A DNA stretch of 64,000 bases from CAZPXH01 sp964591085. Its GTDB lineage: Bacteria > Spirochaetota > Spirochaetia > DSM-27196 > CAZPXH01. The notes under the pieces were generated by a model. The model was not told the origin of the DNA, did not search any database, and saw only the letters and a program-made list of their open reading frames with translations. Position 1 is the first letter of the stretch. Every line of letters begins with the position of its first letter. The DNA lies in contig CAZPXH010000009.1 of assembly GCA_964591085.1 (NCBI GenBank), forward strand, positions 1-64,000. The letters are read 5' to 3'. The position numbers and the translations under genes are program-made. Positions 17,499 through 25,546 of this stretch are shown here, piece after piece.

Positions 17499-18721
17499 GT
17501 ACGGTACTTCTGCGGATCAGGGCTGAAGGCGACAATGGGACTCTCCTGGGGGTCCGTACGCCCCAGCGCGGCCCGCGCTTCCCGGAGTAGGCGTTCCGCG
17601 TCACCGATTCGTCCGTTCTGAAACGACACGCCAATTCTGGTGATGGCTCCCATGCTGAGATTGGTATCCAGCTTCACCTTCAGCGACCCAAGCCACGGGA
17701 TGGCATCATTGGGTGCGCTTCCCGGGAGGATCACGCAGAAGCTGTCCGGCGCGTCCTCAAATGCCAGGTCCTGGTAGGGGAAGTGTTCCCGGACCCGGCC
17801 AGCCGCCGCACGGTGAGCACCCGAATCCCGGTCCGTGCCCGGAAAGCGGATCAGCGCAAGCATCAGGTTCTGTTCGTTTTCGGTTGCGCGCGTGAGTTCC
17901 ATCCCCAAACGCGGCAAAAGGTGTTCGCGGAATCCGAGGCCGGTCTCCGGGTTGAACAGTGGTGGTGCAGAGGTGGCGGTCCAGGTTCTGCCCGATGGAG
18001 ATGCCAGGGTGGGTTCGGGTGACGGCGACTCTGCTGCTTGCGGAGCCGAGGGCCCATTTGCCGGAGGAATCCTGGCTGTGGTCTCAGACGTCGGCGCCTG
18101 AGTCTCACTGTCGGCAATCCCTGAGGCAGGCTCAATAAAGCTCGCGATCACCGCTCCCAGGACTGCAAGCACTGCAAAGCCAAGGACTGCGATCAGGCTG
18201 TTCCGCAACGGAACGAAGATATCCGGGCGAGCGAGCACGGTGTAGACGGCCGAAACCTGGACGGGCGGAAGCTCGTTTCCGGGGAAGCGAATCTCTTCGG
18301 TTCGCAGGTGCTCACGCACCGGATCGGGCTCAAACTCAAGCTCGGGTCCTTCAATCCGCGGTCTTGCACCCGTGAGGGTCACGTTCGCCAGAGCGCCCAG
18401 CGCTGCGGTGTTTCTTGACCAGAGATACCCCACGCTCCCGCCGGAGGAACTCACCACCAGGAGGCGGAGCCGCGGGAAGTCCAGGGCCCCGCCGCGCAGG
18501 AGCTGCTCGTAGGCCACCCCGTCAAATCGAGCTTGTGCGGTTCCCGGCACCTCAATGGCGGTTGCGCGGGCGAGGGTGAGCAGCTCGCCGAACGATGCTT
18601 CCGTTTCCGCTATCGCGCGGTCCCGTGATTCATCAAGCCAGATGACGAACATCACCCCAAGAACCACGAGGAATAGCAGGGTGGCTGCAGTGTACCAGCG
18701 CCCAAGCGTCATGCCGGCCAT
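17462..18721 (-). CDS. Membrane protein with degenerate GGDEF-like domain
   Basis: 419 residues. Membrane helix at about 8-28, an extracytoplasmic region to about 170, a second helix (173-195), a Pro/Ser/Thr-rich linker (about 200-255), then a C-terminal domain that starts FNPETGLGFREHLLPRL, close to the DxLTGLxNR opening of GGDEF diguanylate cyclases. At the place of the RYGGDEF site it reads FEDAPDSFCVILPG (about 321-334), so the catalytic Gly-Gly-Asp/Glu-Glu is absent and cyclase activity is not expected. Start ATG 18721 shares one base with the stop of the upstream DUF115 gene (TAATG). It is the last gene of the five-gene operon. Confidence 0.7.
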   Translation of the reverse strand: MAGMTLGRWYTAATLLFLVVLGVMFVIWLDESRDRAIAETEASFGELLTLARATAIEVPGTAQARFDGVAYEQLLRGGALDFPRLRLLVVSSSGGSVGYLWSRNTAALGALANVTLTGARPRIEGPELEFEPDPVREHLRTEEIRFPGNELPPVQVSAVYTVLARPDIFVPLRNSLIAVLGFAVLAVLGAVIASFIEPASGIADSETQAPTSETTARIPPANGPSAPQAAESPSPEPTLASPSGRTWTATSAPPLFNPETGLGFREHLLPRLGMELTRATENEQNLMLALIRFPGTDRDSGAHRAAAGRVREHFPYQDLAFEDAPDSFCVILPGSAPNDAIPWLGSLKVKLDTNLSMGAITRIGVSFQNGRIGDAERLLREARAALGRTDPQESPIVAFSPDPQKYRTYLNRGSRGEAG

Positions 18722-20328
18722 TATACGCTCCAGGCCCCAGCCGACAAGGAGAGGGCTAAGCCGCAGATCTCCAGCTGCCGTAGCCGCTCGGCAGCGAACG
18801 CTGCTTCCGGCCCGGACTCGAGCGAGTTCTCCCGCCGCTGGCGAGCCACCATCCCCGGCACGAGCATGAGCGCAGACAGACTGCGGCGCATTACCACGTC
18901 AGAGAACTGCATGACCCGCACCTGGTCCCGGTGCGCTTCCAGGCGGCCCTGAATCAGGGCCTTGGGGCTTGATCCGGGTCCGGGGCCCGCCTGCCTATCA
19001 GCGCCGCGGGTTCCGGCTGTCTCCCGGCCTCCCGTCGTGAGCGCCTCCGCAAAGGCTTGTCGATACGCGCTCAGCTGTTCGGTGCCGGGTGAACCAGGAG
19101 CCCCCTGGAGCGGATGCCGGAACAAGATTCCCGCTGCGGAAGTCTCGGCCGGGTGCAGCCGCCGAGCGTAGTCCCGGCTGTGCAGCAAAACACTGGTCTG
19201 CGCTGCGTAGGGAATGCGACCGGGATAGCCAAAGTCCATTCCGGGAGTCTCGGTGACCTGCAATTTGAGCTGCACCGCAATGGCGGCCAGAAGCTCACCG
19301 ACCGTCCCGGCCGAGAGCTTCACCGTCCGTGCAATTCCTTCGCCCAGGTAGCGGGAAAAGGGGCTTGGCCCGGAAAAGAGAATGGATTGGTGCTGAAGTG
19401 GTGGTGGAAGGGGCCTTGCGGTCAGTTCAAGCGCAAGGACCGTGCTTTCCGGCAGCCCTCGCCGAAAGTGCGTGGCCGCGATTGCCTGCGGATCAATGCT
19501 TGCCACAAGATCCGGTTCCACACCGGCGCTGCGGAGCGCCGGGAGTGCCGTATCCGCAGCCAGCACCAGACCGGCCGGACGCTGCCGCTGAGCGCGGGAT
19601 AGAAATCTGTCCAGTCCGGGGCCCGCCCCGCAGATGAAGGCGCTCTGTCCAACAAGCGCGCGGGCGCTCCGGCCGTCATCAAGGAGGGAGCTGTGCAGGG
19701 CTTCTTTCAGGCGCGTTCCCGGGTGCTGGTGAGTGTGGGTTCGGCAAAGCGCCAGCAGATTACAGACCGAGTTTCGGAGCCACAGCAAGCCAAACGCGCC
19801 CTGCGTTGCAAGGTCCGCCGCAAGCCGGTACCGAATGCCGGCTATGCCGGTGGCGATCATTTCCCTCCGCTCCGCGTCTGCGCTTGCCGGGATCTCGACC
19901 AGCTCCAGGTTTCCATGAACGGCTGGGAGGTAGTTCGCCACGATCCGCTGCTCCCAGTCCCGTCCCCAGGCAGCCACAAATCGCTCTTCTGCCAGCAGTT
20001 GCTCGCAGTCCGGTGTCCGCATTGCGGCGAGCGCGCGGGCCGGATCCGGTTCAACGCTGATGACAGGAACGGCGGAGCGTTGCAAGGCAATGCGCTCCAG
20101 CACACCGCCACTGAATCCGGAGATGAGGACCACCGGGGACGCCACGGACTCAAGCAGTCGCTCGGCGTGACGCTCCGGATTTCGGAGGCTCAGTGCCGGG
20201 TAGTCTCGACCATCTCGTCGGTAGTGGGCGACGCTCTGTCCCCCAGGTGGGTAGGTGACGCCTGCGGAGTCCGCCTCCTCTCCCAACTGGGCCTGGAGGT
20301 GATGGCGCATGTGCTCCATTGCGGTCAC
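18721..20328 (-). CDS. DUF115 / MptE-like motility accessory factor homologue (second copy)
   Basis: 535 residues. The central DUF115 domain shows the Rossmann-like glycine motif FICGAGPGLDRFL (about 231-243) followed by VLAADTALPALRSAGVEPDLVASIDP, which is diagnostic of this family (6-hydroxymethylpterin pyrophosphokinase MptE-like; the Maf flagellin glycosyltransferases of Campylobacter, Helicobacter and Aeromonas belong here). A likely role is transfer of a sugar to flagellar or surface proteins, by family analogy only. Start GTG 20328 forms a GTGA overlap with the upstream paralogue. The region near residues 430-455 is a low-complexity linker. The two tandem copies are diverged rather than a recent duplication. 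Confidence 0.75.
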   Translation of the reverse strand: MTAMEHMRHHLQAQLGEEADSAGVTYPPGGQSVAHYRRDGRDYPALSLRNPERHAERLLESVASPVVLISGFSGGVLERIALQRSAVPVISVEPDPARALAAMRTPDCEQLLAEERFVAAWGRDWEQRIVANYLPAVHGNLELVEIPASADAERREMIATGIAGIRYRLAADLATQGAFGLLWLRNSVCNLLALCRTHTHQHPGTRLKEALHSSLLDDGRSARALVGQSAFICGAGPGLDRFLSRAQRQRPAGLVLAADTALPALRSAGVEPDLVASIDPQAIAATHFRRGLPESTVLALELTARPLPPPLQHQSILFSGPSPFSRYLGEGIARTVKLSAGTVGELLAAIAVQLKLQVTETPGMDFGYPGRIPYAAQTSVLLHSRDYARRLHPAETSAAGILFRHPLQGAPGSPGTEQLSAYRQAFAEALTTGGRETAGTRGADRQAGPGPGSSPKALIQGRLEAHRDQVRVMQFSDVVMRRSLSALMLVPGMVARQRRENSLESGPEAAFAAERLRQLEICGLALSLSAGAWSV

Positions 20329-21914
20329 GCCCAGCCTCCCTTGGTAGCATCGACGCTTTTCTCCCTGTGCGGGTCCACCCCCAGGCGCTTAAGGAAGGTC
20401 CATGGCAGGATGGTGGCCAGGTCCCGAATCCGCATGGAGTCCGTACCCGCGTCCCGCCAGGCGGGGAAGTCCGCCGCTGCCGCCAGGAAGTCTTCCTCCG
20501 ACTCCCGGAGCCTTCCGGCCGCAGCGTCTCGCAGGACCCCGTACAGCACCCCAAGGGTTCGCTGATGCGCCGTCTGTCTGGCGGCGTTCCCACCGGGAGC
20601 CTGCTGTGTCCACTCGGCCAGCGTGCCCGAGGTGTCCGGGGCTCCCTGGGCTTCCGGGCCGTCAGACTCTTCCGCCGGCCGTTCGGAAAGCGGGCTCTGA
20701 AGACTCCCAATCACCTCTGCGGGTGCTTCAGGAACTCCTGTGATTCCACAAGGACCCAGCCGGTAGACCGGCAGCTCAGCCTGTGCCAGCCAACGGGACA
20801 GGAAGTCCTGGTATGACTGCATCTCAGGTCCTGACCGCAATCCCGGGCCGGCGGGGATTTCCCTGTCCACCAGGCGGCTGAACTCTCGGTGCTCGGCTGG
20901 AGCTGTCCGGGTCCCGAGTTTGCGGTAACGGTCAAAGGCATGCGGCCGTGCGTGTTCCCTCCCGTCCAACACCGCCAGGTCCAGCCCGCAGAGCACCACG
21001 GGCGAAAACCCAAGTGCCAGTGACGAACGGATAGCGCTTGTGGCGACGGTTCCTCCCGGCGGGATCTCCGGGGAAGGGCGCGGCGCAAAGCGGTCCGGCA
21101 GTTCGCCCTGGCGGAAGAGACTCAAGCTGTCCGGGGGAACCTGGTGCGGAATACGGGCGGAGGTGGAAGCCAGCAGCTGTACTCGCTTCCCGGGGGAACG
21201 GCCCTTGCGAACCAGCGGCCGGTAGTGGAGGGAGGCATAGAATCCCCCGTCGGTGGCAACCGCGAATGCAGGAGAAATCCCCTCTGCAGCCAGGGGAGCC
21301 AATGCCGATGTCGCTGCAAGCATTCGCCCGTACGATCGCATTAGGATGTCTCTGCGGGCTGGCGTCGCCAGCATGTCCTCCAGGGAAGGGCCGGGAAACA
21401 CCAGGAGAAGCGGGCCTGATCCCACGATTTTGTCCCGCTGCGCCCAGCCTCGGAGACTCTGCAACACCGCGTTCCTCAGCCATTGTCTGCCGAACGCAGC
21501 GCCGGTCAGGATGCTGCGCTGCCTTCCGTGGTACCAGTGCCACAGTCCAGCCGCAGCATCAGATCCGGCTGTAAAGTCCTGGGGCATAGGCGCCAGTATC
21601 ACGCGGGTCCGCAGGAACTTGCGGTCCGAAATTGCGGGGTCAAGCAGAGCCTGGAGTTCACCCATGCCGGGAGACCACGTCACCGGGTGGACTGCGTGCG
21701 CGGCCAGGACCTCAGATGCAGCGACGAGCAGAACGGGAAAGCTACGCTTGTGCAGGACCTGTGCGAGATGGCCGACTCCGGCATCCAGCAGGACCAGCTG
21801 GTGAATGCCCGGTTGCAGTTCCTGTTCCGCTATAAGACGGTCCGCTGTCCGCTCTGCCTCGGTCTGTGGATCTACCCGGGAATACAGCCAGCGGCCATTC
21901 CATTTCGCGCTCAC
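20325..21914 (-). CDS. DUF115 / motility accessory factor homologue (first copy)
   Basis: About 529 residues from GTG 21914, which has GGAG seven bases upstream. The open frame continues to TTG 21977, which would overlap the previous gene by 32 bases. DUF115 features: a Rossmann block LLLVFPGPSLEDMLA, then LAATSALAPLAAEGISPAFAVATDGGFYASLHY, and GGTVATSAIRSSLALGFSPVVLCGLDLAV with a following HARPHAFDRY. Pro/Glu-rich residues (about 410-450) separate it from a C-terminal helical part. Expected role as for the downstream paralogue: possible glycosyl transfer to flagellin or surface proteins. Here the first motif is FPGPSLED rather than GAGPGLD, so the two copies may not be equivalent. Confidence 0.75.
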   Translation of the reverse strand: MSAKWNGRWLYSRVDPQTEAERTADRLIAEQELQPGIHQLVLLDAGVGHLAQVLHKRSFPVLLVAASEVLAAHAVHPVTWSPGMGELQALLDPAISDRKFLRTRVILAPMPQDFTAGSDAAAGLWHWYHGRQRSILTGAAFGRQWLRNAVLQSLRGWAQRDKIVGSGPLLLVFPGPSLEDMLATPARRDILMRSYGRMLAATSALAPLAAEGISPAFAVATDGGFYASLHYRPLVRKGRSPGKRVQLLASTSARIPHQVPPDSLSLFRQGELPDRFAPRPSPEIPPGGTVATSAIRSSLALGFSPVVLCGLDLAVLDGREHARPHAFDRYRKLGTRTAPAEHREFSRLVDREIPAGPGLRSGPEMQSYQDFLSRWLAQAELPVYRLGPCGITGVPEAPAEVIGSLQSPLSERPAEESDGPEAQGAPDTSGTLAEWTQQAPGGNAARQTAHQRTLGVLYGVLRDAAAGRLRESEEDFLAAAADFPAWRDAGTDSMRIRDLATILPWTFLKRLGVDPHREKSVDATKGGWA

Positions 21915-21945
21915 AGCTCCGCTCCGGGACGGAATGATCTCCGGC

Positions 21946-22956
21946 TCAGCCTCCGAGTGCACGGGTGGCGAAAACAAATCCGTCTTCTCCGGGCTCCGGC
22001 CGTACTGCTACTCCAACGGTGAAGACCAGCAACTCGGCAAACCAGGTCTCCAGCATGGCCGCGACCTGTTCGCGAACCAGCTCGGGATCGGAGCTCTCAG
22101 GAACCAGCATGAGAAGCTGTTCCGGTGGAGCTGTGACGATGAAGCCAAGCCCCGCAACCATTGCGCTCAGAAGGTGGGCAACATCGTCAAAGACCCGGAG
22201 CGCATCAATGGTCGATGGAACACTGGAAGCAAGTCTGATGCGCAGCGGGAGCGCACTGAGGGAATCGGATTCCCCGGGCAGAAACTCCACGATACGGTCG
22301 TCATCCCGGCCCAGCTCCATTTTCAGGGCGCTGCGCGGGGCCAGATCCAGTTCGCGGCGGGTCTCGCGGATGATGGTGGCTACCGGGTGCTGGAGAGAAA
22401 CCAGAACCAGTCTGAGTTCCGGCTCGGGCAGACTCAGAACTTCCGCATCCAGGATCAGCAGCGCGCAGGAGACCGTGCCGGTCCGGGGGATTCGCAGAAG
22501 AGCGACCCGCTGGCCGGCATCCGCTGCAGACGCGATGGCGCTGTCTTGCGGGAGCGTCCCCACCAGCAGGCCCGCCTCACCGTTCAGCCTGCCAAGTTCC
22601 TGTTCGGACAGCCTGAGGGAGCGGGCGACGGCAGGATCAATGCCGGTCTGCGTCCAGATCTCCAGGTCCTCTCCGTTGTGTTCCGGCAAGAGGAGGGCGG
22701 CCCTGCGGAAGCCCAAAGCACTGTCCAAAGCGTCAAACAGCCTGCCTGGAGCAAGCATCCCGCGCCCCACCGTTTCCAGAGCCTCGTGGATGTTGCTGAT
22801 CAAGGATTCGGCGGAGTGAGGCGGAGAGGATGCCGGGCGCCGCTCGGGCGCACGGCGGGGCATGCGCGCCTGCTCACTTGCGAGTGAGCGGAGGTGGGTA
22901 GCACGCCGAATTAGACTCGGCTCCCGTAGGGCAGTAGCTCTGGCTATGAGCCCCAT
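21946..22956 (-). CDS. Unrecognised protein, possibly GAF-like, 336 residues
   Basis: A basic, Pro/Arg-rich N-terminus (1-50) is followed by about 280 residues with alternating strands and helices. The segment GRLFDALDSALGFRRAALLLPEHNGEDLEIWTQ... and later ALLILDAEVLSLPEPELRLVLVSLQHPVATIIR resemble GAF-domain patterns (a signalling/ligand domain), but no diagnostic motif is present. No signal peptide or membrane helix. ATG 22956 lies 14 bases after the acidic-protein stop; the gene overlaps or abuts the first DUF115 gene. Membership of the operon with DUF115 and GGDEF-like genes suggests a regulatory role. I do not claim a family. Confidence 0.65.
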   Translation of the reverse strand: MGLIARATALREPSLIRRATHLRSLASEQARMPRRAPERRPASSPPHSAESLISNIHEALETVGRGMLAPGRLFDALDSALGFRRAALLLPEHNGEDLEIWTQTGIDPAVARSLRLSEQELGRLNGEAGLLVGTLPQDSAIASAADAGQRVALLRIPRTGTVSCALLILDAEVLSLPEPELRLVLVSLQHPVATIIRETRRELDLAPRSALKMELGRDDDRIVEFLPGESDSLSALPLRIRLASSVPSTIDALRVFDDVAHLLSAMVAGLGFIVTAPPEQLLMLVPESSDPELVREQVAAMLETWFAELLVFTVGVAVRPEPGEDGFVFATRALGG

Positions 22957-22970
22957 GATCGGCCCGCCCG

Positions 22971-24779
22971 TCAGATACCGAGCTGGTCGAACAGCTTCTT
23001 GTAGACCTCGTAGTGTTCGCTGTAGGAGAACTCTCGAACCTTGTCTTCCGGGAGGTCGGCCAGAAGTTGGTCCATAATCTTTAGAACGTCTTTCAGCTCC
23101 GCCTCGTCCAGGTCAGAATCCGCGGGCGTCTGAGTGCCAGTGAGCTCCTGTACTTCGTCTTCAGAACCACTGAAATCGTCTTCCAACTCGTCCAGTTCAG
23201 CAACTTCAGCATCAACGTCAGCGACGGCGGACGCTCCGCCGGGGCCTTCTCCCGAGATGGCGACCAAGTCCTCCCGGGCAACCCGGGCAATCTCCTCATC
23301 GTCAAAGTCAACGTCCGGAGTGGGCGGGATGTCCAGGGTGGAGCTCAGGCCCGGCTCATCGGCCAGCTCGCCGATGTCTTCCAGCTCGCTGTCAATGTCC
23401 AAGTTGGCCATTTCGGTCACGCTGTCTGGCGATCCGTCAGGAAGCTGAAAGTCATCGTCGGAGAAGTCCAGGCTGTCCTCGTCATCCAGGATCGCGTCCT
23501 CGCTCGCCGTTCCCGCTGGAGAACTCACGTCGGTGCCCATGTCGTCCATGGGCTCCAGATCTATGTCAGAGACCGCAAACTCGCTGTCATCAGAGTCCGC
23601 AAAGGTCAGGGAATCGTCATCAGCACCGGAATCAAAGGCACCACTGAATACATCGTCCGGTACATCCGTTGCCATCCCGCTCGCTTCCAGGATGTCTGCG
23701 TCCATCTCTTCGCCTTCGCCAGCCGTTTCGGTGAATTCGGCGTTGTTCAGGATATTGTCCAGCTCCCCTGCGGTCAGCGCTATCGCCTCGTCTTCCTCCG
23801 AGTCCTCCTGCTCAAAGAATCCGGGACCGGGTTCACTCGGGCTCGGTTCCGCGGCAGCTGCGCTGGATGCTCCACCCGGGCTGCCAGCAACCGAGATTCC
23901 GCCTGAGCGAAGCTCGGCAAGCTCACGCCGGAGCGCGGCGAGTTCCTGATGAATGGAACGGAGTTCATCTTCCAGCTGTGCACGAATCTGCGAGTCGTCA
24001 GCCCCGGCCCCGGATTCCTTAACTCCACCAAAGTCGCTGTCGCCGGCAAAGGGGTCGTCCCCGGCTGTACCAATGCCTCCATCGGAGTCAAATCCAGCGG
24101 AATCGGCGCTGAAGTCGTCCGTGACCGCAGCTACATCGTCAAAACCAAGCTCGTCGTCAGAATCGATCGCTGCGCCTGCCGGTGTGACGCTGGAATTCAG
24201 CTCGTCCAGACTGATCTCGTCCAGGTCCGGCTCCGCGTCTGCTGCCGACGAGCCCTGTGCTCCAGCAAAGCCGATATCGCCTTCGGTGTCGGGAAGGTCG
24301 TTGTCCATGGCCTTCGGGGTGACGTCAGCCACAAAGCCCGCGTCCCCGGCGTCGGCGAGTTCATCTTCCAGGTCCAGCTCGTCCATCGGGAGTTGATCCA
24401 GACCGACCTCATCTCCACCGGAATCACTGTCGCCGAGGTCAAACTCCTCGGTGTTCAGGTCCAGATCCAGGTCCTCGGCGTCTCCCAGATCAAAATCGGT
24501 CTCACCCGACGGTGCCGCTCCCGGCGGGAGCTCCAGGGAGACGTCATCAATGCCGAGGTCGTCGGTGAACGAGAGGTCGTCCAGATCTGGGAGTCCACCA
24601 GTGCTGCTGTCTGCTTCCAGCGCGTCCTCAGCAGCATCAAGATCACTGAGAGACACGTCGTCCGCTGACGGAGCGTCAACTTCTCTCGGCCCCGACTTCA
24701 CAAAGACACCGTACTCGTCCAGTTCGCTGGTGTTCCCGGCGGCGCCGAGGTCCGCGTCCTGGTCCGGTTGTTTCGCCAT
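22971..24779 (-). CDS. Highly acidic low-complexity protein with conserved-looking C-terminus
   Basis: About 602 residues dominated by Asp, Glu, Ser, Gly and Ala, with many short motifs of the type DELGFDD, LDDLSFTDDLG and ISLDELN. A short predicted coiled coil lies near residues 263-298 (RAQLEDELRSIHQELAALRR). The last 45 residues are of ordinary composition and end ADLPEDKVREFSYSEHYEVY...QLGI, so the C-terminus is probably the folded, functional end. No signal peptide. ATG 24779 is preferred because AGGAG lies six bases upstream; a TTG immediately before is not needed. It is the first gene of the operon and has a strong promoter match 69 bases upstream. Family not recognised; a scaffold or adaptor role is a guess. 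Confidence 0.75.
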   Translation of the reverse strand: MAKQPDQDADLGAAGNTSELDEYGVFVKSGPREVDAPSADDVSLSDLDAAEDALEADSSTGGLPDLDDLSFTDDLGIDDVSLELPPGAAPSGETDFDLGDAEDLDLDLNTEEFDLGDSDSGGDEVGLDQLPMDELDLEDELADAGDAGFVADVTPKAMDNDLPDTEGDIGFAGAQGSSAADAEPDLDEISLDELNSSVTPAGAAIDSDDELGFDDVAAVTDDFSADSAGFDSDGGIGTAGDDPFAGDSDFGGVKESGAGADDSQIRAQLEDELRSIHQELAALRRELAELRSGGISVAGSPGGASSAAAAEPSPSEPGPGFFEQEDSEEDEAIALTAGELDNILNNAEFTETAGEGEEMDADILEASGMATDVPDDVFSGAFDSGADDDSLTFADSDDSEFAVSDIDLEPMDDMGTDVSSPAGTASEDAILDDEDSLDFSDDDFQLPDGSPDSVTEMANLDIDSELEDIGELADEPGLSSTLDIPPTPDVDFDDEEIARVAREDLVAISGEGPGGASAVADVDAEVAELDELEDDFSGSEDEVQELTGTQTPADSDLDEAELKDVLKIMDQLLADLPEDKVREFSYSEHYEVYKKLFDQLGI

Positions 24780-24847
24780 CAACTGCTCCTGCTTCTCTGC
24801 CTGTGTATCGGCGAGTTACGGATACCCCTGAAACGTCGGATGACGAG

Positions 24848-24876
24848 ACTCTACGACCTGCAAAATTCGGTGTCAA
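24848..24876 (-). promoter_or_regulatory. Sigma70-type promoter for the acidic-protein/DUF115 operon
   Basis: On the minus strand a perfect -35 TTGACA (24871-24876) and a -10 TAGAGT (24848-24853) are separated by exactly 17 bases. The -10 lies 69 bases before the acidic-protein start codon. It is the best promoter match I noticed in the window. Its position argues that the plus-strand FtsB-like gene starts downstream of here (GTG 24959) rather than at GTG 24803. Confidence 0.65.
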
Positions 24877-24958
24877 CGCGCCGCCGGTCAAGCGGATCGC
24901 CAGTCGGGGTCGACCGGAAGTCAAGCCTGGTCATCCGGTCTCCGTTCATTACAGAGTA

Positions 24959-25546
24959 GTGTGGTCTCGCGTTGCTGCCTCGGCGATCCTTACGGGCCTC
25001 ATCCTGGGCCTGGGTCTCAACTTCCTCGCGGGTCCGCGCGGCATCATTGCAACTCGGCAGCTTGCCCGCGCAGAACACGTGCTTGGAGAGCAGATCACTG
25101 ACCTTCAGGTCCGCGCCGCCGAGCTCTCCGCCCTCATGCGCAGGCTCCGAACGGATCCGGAGTCTCTTGTGCTTGAAGCGGCAAGGTTCGGCTACGGCAG
25201 CCCCGGTGACGTCCGAATCATGCTGCCTGGCATTCAGAGTACCGATCACCTGCCGGATCCCGGAATGGCGCTATCCCGGGCAGATCTTCCCACCCACCCG
25301 GACCTCCGGCCGTTGATTAGAACTGTCTGGCTTGCCGGAGCGCTCCTTGCCGCAGGGATCAGCACCGTACGCGCAGCAGCGTTCAACCGACACAACGCAG
25401 CAGGCGCCCTTCCACATAGTACCGTTTCTCATCAGACTCCCCGAGCGAGAACATCTTACGAGGCAACACTCCTTGATCCGCGATGGTCCCGAACAGCGAA
25501 TCGCGCTGGATCTGCGGAAAGCGCAGGCCGAAGCCGCCTCGCCTGA
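24959..25546 (+). CDS. FtsB/DivIC-like septum formation initiator protein
   Basis: About 195 residues from GTG 24959. A membrane helix (about 5-25, AASAILTGLILGLGLNFLAG) is followed by GPRGIIATRQLARAEHVLGEQI, a coiled coil (LQVRAAELSALMRRL), then DPESLVLEAARFGYGSPGDV, the usual end block of DivIC/FtsB proteins that connect FtsL and FtsQ at the division site. An in-frame GTG at 24803 would extend the start across the opposite promoter. Unusually, the frame continues past the family end with a second hydrophobic segment and 164 bases antisense to the convergent DUF1015 gene. The true stop may be earlier if a frameshift error is present. Confidence 0.65.
   Translation: MWSRVAASAILTGLILGLGLNFLAGPRGIIATRQLARAEHVLGEQITDLQVRAAELSALMRRLRTDPESLVLEAARFGYGSPGDVRIMLPGIQSTDHLPDPGMALSRADLPTHPDLRPLIRTVWLAGALLAAGISTVRAAAFNRHNAAGALPHSTVSHQTPRARTSYEATLLDPRWSRTANRAGSAESAGRSRLA

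Noticed and set aside
24803..24958. An N-terminal extension of the FtsB-like gene from GTG 24803
   Set aside because: It would cover the opposite-strand promoter at 24848-24876 and adds a region without family similarity.
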